Position numbers and translations under genes: made by a program | The notes under the pieces: model-generated | What the model was told of the DNA's origin: nothing | Seen by the model: the letters and a program-made list of their open reading frames with translations, nothing else | The model's database searches: none | In this document: positions 15,479 through 22,342 of the stretch, piece by piece | Position numbering within the stretch: position 1 is the stretch's first letter | Layout: each line of letters opens with the position of its first letter | From: Caldiserica bacterium UBA4822 | GTDB taxonomy: Bacteria; Caldisericota; Caldisericia; Cryosericales; Cryosericaceae | Assembly: GCA_002402295.1 (NCBI GenBank) | Contig: DHFO01000033.1 | Location: 1-24,385, forward strand | Direction of reading: 5' to 3' | Length of the DNA stretch: 24,385 bases

Positions 15479-15846
15479 AAGCTTCCCCCTGCCCCTGGAC
15501 CGAGGCAGCCGCCAGCGAGAATGTGCACATGCAGATGCTGGATGGTCTGACCGGCGCGCGCGCCTGAGTTGATGACGATACGGTAGCCGTCCTGCAGCTG
15601 CAGCCTGCGCGCTATAAGCTGGACGACCTCCAGCAGGTGCAGCACCAAATCTCCGTCTGTAGCAGCCAGGCTGTCGAGGCGGTCGATGTGCTGCCGGGGA
15701 ATCACCAGCAGGTGCACGGGCGCCTTGGGAAAACGGTCCCGGATGACGAAGACGGTGTCGTCCTCGTAGACATACTCCGCCGGCGCCTGGTGGCGCCCGA
15801 TGCGGCAGAACAGGCAGTCTTCGGAGCCAGCGGTCGTGGGCTTCAC
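15475..15846 (-). CDS. HIT-domain (HINT-like) nucleotide-binding hydrolase
   Basis: 123 residues, a histidine triad hydrolase. The HIT motif QHLHVH contains H104, H106 and H108. The N-terminal CLFC (C11, C14) and a mid-region His are as in zinc-containing HINT proteins that cleave phosphoramidates such as AMP-lysine. The start is GTG at 15846, which overlaps the mtaB stop as GTGA. Such a HIT gene next to mtaB is a common arrangement in Firmicutes. Its TAG and the rubrerythrin-like gene's TAG lie in the same CTAG on opposite strands. Confidence 0.93.
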   Translation of the reverse strand: MKPTTAGSEDCLFCRIGRHQAPAEYVYEDDTVFVIRDRFPKAPVHLLVIPRQHIDRLDSLAATDGDLVLHLLEVVQLIARRLQLQDGYRIVINSGARAGQTIQHLHVHILAGGCLGPGAGGSF

Positions 15847-17132
15847 TCTATTGCCTCGCCGGTCAGTACGACGCGGCCGCCCTCGAAGTGGCAGCCGTCC
15901 ACCCGAACCTGAAGGAACCGGTCGCGCTCGATGAGTCGACCTCCGGCGACGGATGCGTCGGTCCAGAGGTATGCGTCAGCGTACCCGCGCGCTGTCCCGG
16001 GGCTTTCCTCCTCGGTCACAATGCGGACAGTTCCTCCTACGAAGCGCCCCCCGAATGCCAGCCCCGTCAGTTCAGCAGCACGCAGCATCGTGTGCACGCG
16101 CTCAGCCTTGACCCATGGAGATACGCTGTCTTGTTCGCGCGCCGCCGCCGTGAACGGTCGAGGTGAATACGGAAACACGTGCACCTTGGCAAAGCCGACA
16201 ATCCGCACCATGTCCAACGTTTCATCAAAGTCCTCGTCCGTCTCGCCCGGAAAGCCGGCAATGACGTCCGTCGTGAAGCTGAAAAGAGTATCGACAGAGC
16301 GCAGGTGGTCGACACTCTCCATCAAGCCTGCAGCCGTGTAGGGACGCCGCATGCGCCCAAGGATGCGGTCGCTGCCGCTCTGCATCGGAAGATGCAGCTG
16401 CCTGCACAGTGCGGGATGTCGAACAAACTGGCTGACAAGCAGCTCGCTCACAGCATCGGGATTGAGCGAGCTCAGCCGCACGCGCGTAGGAAGACCGGCC
16501 TCCTCGAGCGAGGTCAGCACGCGGTCAAGCAGCAGGGCCAGCTGGTCCGGCGCCTCACCGTACTTGCCCAACTCGGTCCCGGTGAGGATAACCTCCTTGA
16601 CGCCTGTCCGTGCAAGACCAAGAATCTCCTCCGTGACCGTGGCGGCATCTTTCGATGCCAGGCGGGTTCCTCGCACAAGGGGCACGATGCAGTAGGTGCA
16701 CATATTGTCGCACCCTTCCTGAACACGCACGTCAACGCGGTTCCGGATGCTTGCCGACCGAAGTGTCTGCTGAGGCCACGGTCCGAAGTTGTTCGCATCC
16801 CGTCCTGAGACAAGTCTTGCCACCTCGCCACGCTCCTGCATGCCAATCACCGTCACACCATCAGGAGGCTCCGTTCCCACCAGCTTCAGCAGTGCGGCGC
16901 CACACCCGACAAGGTATACCCGAGCATCCGGGCGCTCCCTTCGGGCCCGGCGAACCAGCTGCAGGCTCTGCGCCTGTGCTTTGCTGGTGACACTGCACGA
17001 GTTGACCACCACGGCGTCGGCCTCACTCAGCGCGCGCGTCGTTCCCACACCAAGGGCAGCGAGCTCCTGCGCATACAGTTCGGAATCGACTTCGTTGACC
17101 TTGCAGCCAAGAGTCGCGATGAAGACCTTCAC
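15843..17132 (-). CDS. mtaB: tRNA (N6-threonylcarbamoyladenosine(37)-C2)-methylthiotransferase
   Basis: Radical SAM methylthiotransferase that converts t6A37 to ms2t6A37 in ANN-decoding tRNAs. From GTG 17132 it has 429 residues. The N-terminal UPF0004 domain carries cluster cysteines C10 (LGCKVN), C46 (NSCSVT) and C77 (VGCGAA). The radical SAM motif is CDNMCTYC (C141, C145, C148). The central barrel includes RVRLSSLNPDAV and HLPMQSGSDRILGRMRRPY. A C-terminal TRAM-like beta domain follows. GCKVNEVDSE and the neighbouring rsmE favour MtaB over MiaB and RimO. AGGGG lies 5 nt upstream of the GTG, which overlaps the rsmE stop as GTGA. Confidence 0.92.
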   Translation of the reverse strand: MKVFIATLGCKVNEVDSELYAQELAALGVGTTRALSEADAVVVNSCSVTSKAQAQSLQLVRRARRERPDARVYLVGCGAALLKLVGTEPPDGVTVIGMQERGEVARLVSGRDANNFGPWPQQTLRSASIRNRVDVRVQEGCDNMCTYCIVPLVRGTRLASKDAATVTEEILGLARTGVKEVILTGTELGKYGEAPDQLALLLDRVLTSLEEAGLPTRVRLSSLNPDAVSELLVSQFVRHPALCRQLHLPMQSGSDRILGRMRRPYTAAGLMESVDHLRSVDTLFSFTTDVIAGFPGETDEDFDETLDMVRIVGFAKVHVFPYSPRPFTAAAREQDSVSPWVKAERVHTMLRAAELTGLAFGGRFVGGTVRIVTEEESPGTARGYADAYLWTDASVAGGRLIERDRFLQVRVDGCHFEGGRVVLTGEAIE

Positions 17133-17854
17133 GAGAGCCCCTGCATCTCCCTGACAATGATGAGGCTGGCAAACCCGGCCAGCTCGCTTCGCAGCACCCC
17201 GGTATTGAGGCGTGCGCGGTGCACGCCCCTGCTGTCCAGTATCCCTTCCTCGGCCTCTGAAAAGCCGCCCTCGGGGCCCACGACCAGTCCGACGCCCCCG
17301 CGCGAGCCCAACCCGGCAGACCCGCACAGACTCAACAGTGACCGGTCTCCGCGCGGCGACATGGCAACCAGTTGACTGGGCACGTCCGAGCGCCCAAGCG
17401 CAGCAGCCAGACTGTTCTCCAGGGATATCACGGGTACGATGCCCGTTTCAGACTGTTCCGCTGCCGCCTGTGCTACTTCGCTCAGTCTCCCCATGCGCCC
17501 CGCCACGTTCCACGGCTGACTGCGTTCGCCCACGAACAGCACGATGCCACACACACCGAGAGGGGCGACAAGCCGGATAACATCATCCAGAAGCGCGGGA
17601 CGAATGACTGCCTGCACAAGCACCAGCGGCCTGACTGCCAGCGGCGAAGGCCGCACTGACTGTACTACAGCGGCCAGTCCTGCTCCAGGCGGCTCCTCGA
17701 CGATGGCGTCATATAATTCGCCTTGGTGGAACAGCATGAGCGTCTCACCACGGTGGATGCGTAGTGCTCCAACCACATGATGGCCTGCGGGCAGTTCCGC
17801 GAGGAGCACGCGGTCCCCGGCCGACAGGAATCGGCCGCTCTCAAAGGCAGGCAT
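17129..17854 (-). CDS. rsmE: 16S rRNA (uracil(1498)-N3)-methyltransferase
   Basis: SPOUT-fold methyltransferase that makes m3U1498 in 16S rRNA. The 241-residue length is normal. An N-terminal PUA-like domain (about 1-70) is followed by the knotted domain with LVVGPEGGFSEAEE (GPEGGF at 193-198) and a terminal LNTGVLRSELA, in the place of the usual LGxRILRTETA. The ATG at 17854 is 3 nt after the hrcA stop with no clear Shine-Dalgarno. Confidence 0.94.
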   Translation of the reverse strand: MPAFESGRFLSAGDRVLLAELPAGHHVVGALRIHRGETLMLFHQGELYDAIVEEPPGAGLAAVVQSVRPSPLAVRPLVLVQAVIRPALLDDVIRLVAPLGVCGIVLFVGERSQPWNVAGRMGRLSEVAQAAAEQSETGIVPVISLENSLAAALGRSDVPSQLVAMSPRGDRSLLSLCGSAGLGSRGGVGLVVGPEGGFSEAEEGILDSRGVHRARLNTGVLRSELAGFASLIIVREMQGLS

Positions 17855-17857
17855 GTT

Positions 17858-18886
17858 TCAGGCGTTGCCCGAAACCCGGCCCAGATAGCCGGCGAAGCTC
17901 TCGAGTACAGTGATGGCCCTGACGTAGTTCATGCGGATCGGTCCCACGACTCCAAGAAGCCCCCTCTGGTTGTGGTCGAACGAGTACGTAACGGACACAA
18001 GGCTGAAGTTCTTCAGCTCTTCGCGCGGGTTCTCATCGCCGATGAACAGGCTGATTTCGCCCCGATGGCTCAACGAATCCAGGTAGGGAGCGACGACTTC
18101 CTCGCGCTTGAGGAACGTGCTCAGCGAGGAGAAGGCTCCCACCTGGTCATCAGGCAGTTCACTGAGCATCTGCTCGATACCGCGCACGAATATCTGCCGC
18201 TCTCCCTTGCGAAGTTCGGCTTCCATGAGCTCCGTGACAGAGTCTACGAGGTTGCCATACCGCAGAGCCAGGTCTTGCGGCAGGATGTTCCCATACCGCA
18301 GTATATGGATGTCCTCTTCCAGTGTCTTGCCCCGCAGCTCCCTGGACAAGATCGCATTGACGCCCACAAGTTCCTCATCGGAGCTCCCGGGGGGCTTCAT
18401 CAGCTTGTATCCCTCCACGTTCTCGCGGTCTGTAATCAGGACGAGCATGAGAGTGGTGTCGCTGAAAGGGACGAGGCTTACGTGGCGAAGGGTCACCAAA
18501 TCCGACGCAGGAGACAGGACAAAACTCACCTTCTTGGTTTTGTTGGATACCGCGCCAGCTACACTGTCAAGCAGCCGGGGCAGGTTCTCATACTGGAGAG
18601 GCAGGTCAATAGGCCCTGTAAACATGCGACGGCGCGCGGCCTCGACGAGAAATGCCGAAACGTACGCATGATAGGCGAGAACGGTCGGCACGCGGCCCGC
18701 CGAAACGTGCGGCTGCTGCAGATACCCCATCTCCCCAAGTTCGGCCATCTCGTTGCGTACGGTTGCAGACGAAACCTCAGTTCCAAGCTGGCTCGCCACA
18801 TATCCGGAGCTCACGGGTTCTCCGTCGTCCATGTATTTCCGGACAACTATCTCCAGGATACGCTTCTGTCGTTCACTCAGCACCAT
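17858..18886 (-). CDS. hrcA: Heat-inducible transcription repressor HrcA
   Basis: Repressor of chaperone genes that binds CIRCE elements and is helped to fold by GroEL. The N-terminal winged HTH has LSERQKRILEIVV, SSATVRNEMAELGEMGYL and PHVSAGRVPT; a GAF-like domain and C-terminal part follow, including RGLLGVVGPIRMNY. I chose ATG 18886 (342 residues) because AAGGTGAG precedes it and the ATG at 18904 lies inside the predicted -10 hexamer. It is the first gene of hrcA-rsmE-mtaB-HIT. grpE, dnaK and dnaJ, which often follow hrcA, are absent, and I see no CIRCE repeat at its promoter. Confidence 0.95.
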   Translation of the reverse strand: MVLSERQKRILEIVVRKYMDDGEPVSSGYVASQLGTEVSSATVRNEMAELGEMGYLQQPHVSAGRVPTVLAYHAYVSAFLVEAARRRMFTGPIDLPLQYENLPRLLDSVAGAVSNKTKKVSFVLSPASDLVTLRHVSLVPFSDTTLMLVLITDRENVEGYKLMKPPGSSDEELVGVNAILSRELRGKTLEEDIHILRYGNILPQDLALRYGNLVDSVTELMEAELRKGERQIFVRGIEQMLSELPDDQVGAFSSLSTFLKREEVVAPYLDSLSHRGEISLFIGDENPREELKNFSLVSVTYSFDHNQRGLLGVVGPIRMNYVRAITVLESFAGYLGRVSGNA

Positions 18887-18902
18887 CATTCTCACCTTGT
18901 TC

Positions 18903-18930
18903 ATTTTAGCGCAACATCAGAGCGTGACAA
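18903..18930 (-). promoter_or_regulatory. Sigma70-type promoter for the hrcA operon
   Basis: On the minus strand TTGTCA (18925-18930, 5/6) and TAAAAT (18903-18908, 5/6) are 16 nt apart. Transcription is expected to start near 18896, leaving only about 10 nt before ATG 18886 but enough for AAGGTGAG. No CIRCE-like inverted repeat (TTAGCACTC/GAGTGCTAA) is visible. Confidence 0.7.
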
Positions 18931-18935
18931 GCAGA

Positions 18936-18970
18936 AAGCGGGTAGCCACGGTCACCGTGGCTACCCGCTT
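18936..18970 (-). terminator. Strong hairpin terminator after trxA
   Basis: A perfect 16-bp stem (AAGCGGGTAGCCACGG at 18936-18951 with its complement at 18955-18970) and a 3-nt loop. Reading the minus strand it is followed by TCTGCTTGTC after the final TT, only moderately T-rich. It lies 22 bp after the trxA stop and just upstream of the hrcA promoter. Confidence 0.75.
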
Positions 18971-18992
18971 CTCAGACAATTGTGAAAGCGTC

Positions 18993-19328
18993 CTAGTTCT
19001 TGCTCAGCAGAGTGTCTATCTTCGTCGTGATCGTGCGCTTTGGCACAGCACCGATAACCTGGTCCACGATGACGCCGTTCTTGAACAGCGCCAGTGTGGG
19101 AATGCTCATCACACGGTACCGCGCGGCAATCTCCTGGTTGTCGTCGACGTTCAGGCGGGCGACCCTGATTTTCCCAGCATATTCATTCGCAATCTCGGTG
19201 ACGACCGGTGCAATCATCCTGCAGGGCCCGCACCAGCTGGCCCAGAAGTCCACCAGCACCGGAAGCTGGGACGACAGGACCTCGTCTTGAAAATTCGCCG
19301 TCGTTGCGGTGATCTCATTCTCTTCCAT
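18993..19328 (-). CDS. trxA: Thioredoxin
   Basis: Cytoplasmic disulfide reductase of 111 residues with the active site WCGPC at 32-36 and the cis-proline loop SIPTL. The fold-typical PVLVDFWASWCGPCRMIAP is intact. AGGAGG precedes ATG 19328 by 4 nt. It lies 43 bp downstream of the CsoR/CstR-family gene with no convincing promoter between, so it is probably in the same transcript and under that repressor. Confidence 0.96.
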   Translation of the reverse strand: MEENEITATTANFQDEVLSSQLPVLVDFWASWCGPCRMIAPVVTEIANEYAGKIRVARLNVDDNQEIAARYRVMSIPTLALFKNGVIVDQVIGAVPKRTITTKIDTLLSKN

Positions 19329-19371
19329 GAATCCTCCTCATATGGTTGAAGTTCGTTTTGCAACTTGCATA

Positions 19372-19629
19372 CTACTTGAGCCCGCTGTACCTGACGAGAA
19401 GCTTTTCGAGCCGGCCCAGTTCTTTCTCCGCTTCTGCCTTTTCTCCCATGCTGCACCCGACTTCATTCATGAGAACATCGGTGCCGATGCGGCCAATGGC
19501 AGCGTGAGCCGCCACCAGTTGTGCCAGCACCTCGTCGCACGGCCGGCCTTCCTCGACCATTTTCTGGATGCCGCGCAGCTGTCCTTCGACACGTCGAAGG
19601 CTATGCAGTACCTCTGTCTTCATTGTCAT
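19372..19629 (-). CDS. CsoR/FrmR/CstR-family transcriptional repressor (thiol-sensor-like residues)
   Basis: A DUF156-family all-helical repressor, 85 residues from ATG 19629. The family start VLHSLRRVEGQLRGIQKMVEEGRPC is clear. Sensor positions are a Cys in RPCDEV and a Cys in NEVGCSM, 28 residues later. The copper-binding His that CsoR has four residues before the second Cys is Asn here, as I recall for the persulfide sensor CstR, although the Cys-Cys spacing there is 29. A Cys-only thiol or persulfide sensor is therefore a better guess than a copper sensor. The second ATG at 19623 is an alternative start. Its operator-like site overlaps its own promoter, and trxA follows. Confidence 0.88.
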   Translation of the reverse strand: MTMKTEVLHSLRRVEGQLRGIQKMVEEGRPCDEVLAQLVAAHAAIGRIGTDVLMNEVGCSMGEKAEAEKELGRLEKLLVRYSGLK

Positions 19630-19630
19630 G

Positions 19631-19644
19631 TACCCTGGTGGGTA
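19631..19644. promoter_or_regulatory. CsoR-type operator over the repressor's own start
   Basis: TACCC-TGGT-GGGTA: 5-bp arms around a short GC-rich centre with AT flanks, the shape of CsoR/CstR operators. It touches the end of the -10 (19644-19649), covers the predicted transcription start near 19637 and ends 2 nt from the ATG at 19627-19629. Binding would block transcription of the repressor and trxA. Confidence 0.6.
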
Positions 19645-19671
19645 TAGTACCTCGTTGCTTGCCGATGTCAA
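19644..19671 (-). promoter_or_regulatory. Sigma70-type promoter for the CsoR-family gene and trxA
   Basis: On the minus strand a perfect TTGACA (19666-19671) and TACTAT (19644-19649, 4/6) are 16 nt apart. The transcription start near 19637 leaves a leader of only about 8-14 nt. Confidence 0.7.
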
Positions 19672-19674
19672 GAA

Positions 19675-19702
19675 TGGACATATCATAGTCTGGATATATT
19701 AT
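19675..19702 (+). promoter_or_regulatory. Probable promoter for the lapA-queT-amidase-nadE operon
   Basis: TGGACA (19675-19680, 5/6) and TATTAT (19697-19702, 4/6) are 16 nt apart, in a very AT-rich stretch. It is back-to-back with the CsoR-family promoter, whose -35 ends 3 bp away. The transcription start would be near 19709, about 19 nt before ATG 19728. Confidence 0.5.
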
Positions 19703-19727
19703 AGTTCCATCAACAATGGAGGCGCCA

Positions 19728-20048
19728 ATGAAGCGAAAACTGATCAACGCTCTGATTCTCATTGTGGTGTTTGTCATCTTTGCTCTGGTCATGGGCCAGT
19801 TCCGTGACCAGACCGTCGATCTGACACTGCCGTTCTTTATGACCACCAAGGTGTCCGTGGAGGGCATCGCCTACGTTTCCTTCTTCACCGGCCTCCTACT
19901 GGCAGCAGGAATAGGTGCGAGCCGTGAGCTTGCGCTGCACCGCAGCCACCGGAAAGCAGTTGAGAAGGCGCAGGCCGACGCAAAGAAGGCACAAGAGTCC
20001 TCCACGCCGGCCGGTGGCCCTGGCAGCCAGGATCAGAACCCTGAATGA
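19728..20048 (+). CDS. LapA/DUF1049-like small membrane protein
   Basis: 106 residues with two transmembrane segments (about 6-25 and 45-66) followed by a charged helical cytoplasmic tail rich in Ala, Lys and Gln. This is the layout of lipopolysaccharide-assembly protein A domain proteins, which occur widely and often lack a known role outside proteobacteria. ATG 19728 was chosen because GGAGG lies 5 nt upstream; an ATG at 19716 precedes that site. Its stop overlaps the queT start as ATGA. The gene heads the operon. Confidence 0.75.
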   Translation: MKRKLINALILIVVFVIFALVMGQFRDQTVDLTLPFFMTTKVSVEGIAYVSFFTGLLLAAGIGASRELALHRSHRKAVEKAQADAKKAQESSTPAGGPGSQDQNPE

Positions 20049-20611
20049 AACGGCGCACCACGGCTCAGTTGAGCCGTGCCGCACTCATAGCAGCCCTGTA
20101 CATCGTTCTCACACTTGTGCCCCCGTTCAACGCGCTCAGTTTCGGAGAAGTCCAGTTCCGCCTCGGCGAGGCCCTGGTCCTGCTGCCCTTCCTTCTCGAT
20201 GAGGCGGTGCCGGGCGTGGTCGCAGGTTGCCTGGTAGCGAACTTCTTTTCTCCCTTCGGTATTGTCGACGTCATCATCGGGACGGGTGTCACCCTGGCAG
20301 CAGCACTGCTTAGCAGGAGCCTGCGCCGCACTCGCCGGGCCTGGCTTGCCGCCATACCACCCATCGTGCTCAACGCTGCAGTCGTTCCCCTGTACGTATC
20401 AACGCTAACGCTCCCTGGAACTCCGGCCGACCCTCGGGCAACCGGCATCGGACAGGTCTTCGAGTCTGTCTGGTCGCACCTGTCCTGGGGCGTCTACCTT
20501 CCTGTTGCTACTACCGTTCTCGCCGGAGAGTCGGCGGTCGTGCTCCTGCTGGGACTTCCTTTGCTTGAACTGGTGCGCAGATATGCCCTCCCATCACAGG
20601 AGGTACCATGA
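20045..20611 (+). CDS. queT: QueT-family ECF transporter substrate-binding (S) component
   Basis: A membrane S-component of 188 residues with about five to six hydrophobic segments. The family signature is FGEVQFRLGEALVLLPFLLDEAVPGVVAGCLVAN, followed by GIVDVIIGTGVTLAAALL and a terminal segment with GESAVVLLLGLPLLEL. QueT is thought to import a queuosine precursor, working with the shared ECF ATPase and EcfT encoded elsewhere. No preQ1 riboswitch is seen before it. It lies inside an NAD synthesis operon, overlapped by ATGA on both sides, so a substrate related to NAD is also conceivable. Confidence 0.85.
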   Translation: MKRRTTAQLSRAALIAALYIVLTLVPPFNALSFGEVQFRLGEALVLLPFLLDEAVPGVVAGCLVANFFSPFGIVDVIIGTGVTLAAALLSRSLRRTRRAWLAAIPPIVLNAAVVPLYVSTLTLPGTPADPRATGIGQVFESVWSHLSWGVYLPVATTVLAGESAVVLLLGLPLLELVRRYALPSQEVP

Positions 20612-21447
20612 CGTACACTGTTGCTCTCGCACAAATCAATCCCCTCTGCGGTGACATCGCCGCCAACGTGGCCATGCACAGGATGTGCATCGAGCAGGCC
20701 CTCGATGCGCATGCCGACCTCATCGTATTCCCGGAGCTGTCGCTCACCGGGTATGCTCTCAGGGACCAGACCCTCACGGTCATGCGACGCCCGGGAGCAG
20801 CAGAGTTTGCTCCGCTTGTCGAGAGTTCCCGCAATATCGCCATCTGTGCGGGCTTCGTCGAGGAAGGCGAGGACGGAATTCCCTACAACAGCGCCTTCTT
20901 CGCGGACGGCGGTGCTCTTGTCCATGTCCATCGCAAGATATATCCACCGACGCATGGCATGTTCGAGGAGCTGCGGTTCTTCGGGCGCGGCAGGAGCCTG
21001 TCGGTGTTTGAGACACGGTTCGGGTGCATGGGTATTGTGATCTGCCGCGACCTGTTCCACATGCTCGAGGTTTCCACGATGGCCGCGCTGGGCGTTCAGC
21101 TCCTCCTGGCGCCGAGCGCCATGCCGGCTCGCGGATTCCAGGGCGACGAGTTATCCATCGAGCGCACCGTCCAACTGGCCGTCGGGTCGGCAACTAGCCT
21201 GCTGGGCATGTACGTCGCCTACGTGAACCGTGTTGGCTTCGACGATGGCCTTGGGTTCTATGGCGGGTCGATGCTCAGCGACCCGGAACTTGGCGTCACC
21301 GCCTCCGGGCCACGGTTCGAGGCTGCTCAGGTGCTGGGAACCATCGACACCGTACACATCGCGCGCCACGCGTACCAGTTCCCCATCCACCGCGAAGAGG
21401 ACCTGACAATCGTCCGCCATGCGCTGAACGAAAGGAGAACCCAATGA
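20608..21447 (+). CDS. Nitrilase-superfamily amidase, probable glutaminase subunit of NAD synthetase
   Basis: 279 residues, CN-hydrolase fold. The catalytic triad is visible: E43 in FPELSLTGYA, K110 in HRKIYPP and C146 in VICRDLF, with a further Glu at about 120. In most bacteria this domain is fused to the N-terminus of glutamine-dependent NadE; here it is a separate gene overlapping nadE by ATGA. The inferred role is to supply ammonia from glutamine to NadE. It could instead be an independent amidase. AGGAGG precedes the start, which overlaps the queT stop. Confidence 0.85.
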   Translation: MTYTVALAQINPLCGDIAANVAMHRMCIEQALDAHADLIVFPELSLTGYALRDQTLTVMRRPGAAEFAPLVESSRNIAICAGFVEEGEDGIPYNSAFFADGGALVHVHRKIYPPTHGMFEELRFFGRGRSLSVFETRFGCMGIVICRDLFHMLEVSTMAALGVQLLLAPSAMPARGFQGDELSIERTVQLAVGSATSLLGMYVAYVNRVGFDDGLGFYGGSMLSDPELGVTASGPRFEAAQVLGTIDTVHIARHAYQFPIHREEDLTIVRHALNERRTQ

Positions 21448-22271
21448 CCTCTGTTGTCCCCGTGCTCAACGATTCCATGGTTGCGGGGTACCTGGAGCGG
21501 TTCATTACCGAGGAGCTTCACTCCAGCGGTTTCACAGAGGCCAGCATCGCCGTGTCCGGCGGTCTGGACTCAGCTGTCGTGCTAAAGCTTGCCTGCGATG
21601 CCCTGGGGACTGCGCACGTGCACCCGGTCTTCCTTCCCTACAAGGCATCCTCGGAAGAAAGCCGCAGGGATGCCGGTGCCATCGTGTCCGCGTGCGGTCT
21701 GGCGTGGACCGAACTGGACATCACGGCCATGGCCGATGCCTACGTCGCCCTTGAACCGGGCATCGACCGCCTGCGAACCGGCAACCTCCTTGCGCGCCTC
21801 CGCATGGCCGTCATCTTCGATCAGTCGAAAAAGGAGCACTCACTTGTCATTGGCACCAGCAACAAGAGCGAACTGCTTGTTGGGTACTCGACCTGGTATG
21901 GAGACATGGCCTGCGCCATGATGCCGATTGGTGACCTCTACAAGACACAGGTGCGGTCCCTGGCCGCCTTCATGGGTGTGCCACAGCAGATCATCGAGAA
22001 GCCTCCCTCCGCCGACCTGTGGACGGGGCAGACCGACGAGGCAGAGATTGGTGTCACCTACGATACGCTGGACCAGGTCCTGTTTCTCCTCGTGGACCAG
22101 AGGCTGTCTCCTGAGGAGGTTGCGCAGCAGGGCTTTGAAGCCGGGGTCGTCCGGGCGGTAGAGCGCAAGATTGTCAGCTCGCAGTTCAAGCGCGTCCTTC
22201 CACCCATTGCCAAAACATCCCAGCGAACGGTGGCCACCGATTTCCTGTATCCGCGCGACTGGTGCACCTGA
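21444..22271 (+). CDS. nadE: NAD+ synthetase, synthetase domain only
   Basis: Adenylates and amidates deamido-NAD to NAD+, the last step of NAD synthesis. The 275-residue length is the ammonia-type form. The PP-loop SGGLDS is at 38-43, and GTSNKSELLVGYSTWYGD and IEKPPSADLWTGQTDE are the conserved substrate sites. AAAGGAG lies just before ATG 21444, which overlaps the amidase stop. Followed by a long hairpin shared with the convergent pfkA. Confidence 0.95.
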   Translation: MTSVVPVLNDSMVAGYLERFITEELHSSGFTEASIAVSGGLDSAVVLKLACDALGTAHVHPVFLPYKASSEESRRDAGAIVSACGLAWTELDITAMADAYVALEPGIDRLRTGNLLARLRMAVIFDQSKKEHSLVIGTSNKSELLVGYSTWYGDMACAMMPIGDLYKTQVRSLAAFMGVPQQIIEKPPSADLWTGQTDEAEIGVTYDTLDQVLFLLVDQRLSPEEVAQQGFEAGVVRAVERKIVSSQFKRVLPPIAKTSQRTVATDFLYPRDWCT

Positions 22272-22283
22272 CCCACACGTAGT

Positions 22284-22320
22284 GCATATCGCCCCCGCAA
22301 ACGCGCCGGGGGCGATATGC
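22284..22320. terminator. Bidirectional hairpin between nadE and pfkA
   Basis: A perfect 14-bp stem (GCATATCGCCCCCG at 22284-22297 with its complement at 22307-22320) and a 9-nt loop. It sits between two convergent genes, 12 bp after the nadE stop and 22 bp from the pfkA stop. Neither side has a long T-run, so termination may depend on the strong hairpin or on another factor. Confidence 0.75.
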
Positions 22321-22342
22321 TTCCACGATCAGAACCTGCTCT

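Noticed and set aside
14430..15530. Open frame of 366 codons on the minus strand
   Set aside because: Antisense to the helicase end and the rubrerythrin-like gene, both clearly coding on the plus strand.
17777..18985. Open frame of about 400 codons on the plus strand
   Set aside because: Antisense to hrcA and part of rsmE, with no family resemblance and no Shine-Dalgarno.
18887..18990. CIRCE operator upstream of hrcA
   Set aside because: The inverted repeat here is the trxA terminator hairpin and does not match TTAGCACTC-N9-GAGTGCTAA.
19990..20044. preQ1 riboswitch before queT
   Set aside because: queT starts inside the lapA-like coding sequence with no leader, and no preQ1 aptamer-like sequence was seen.
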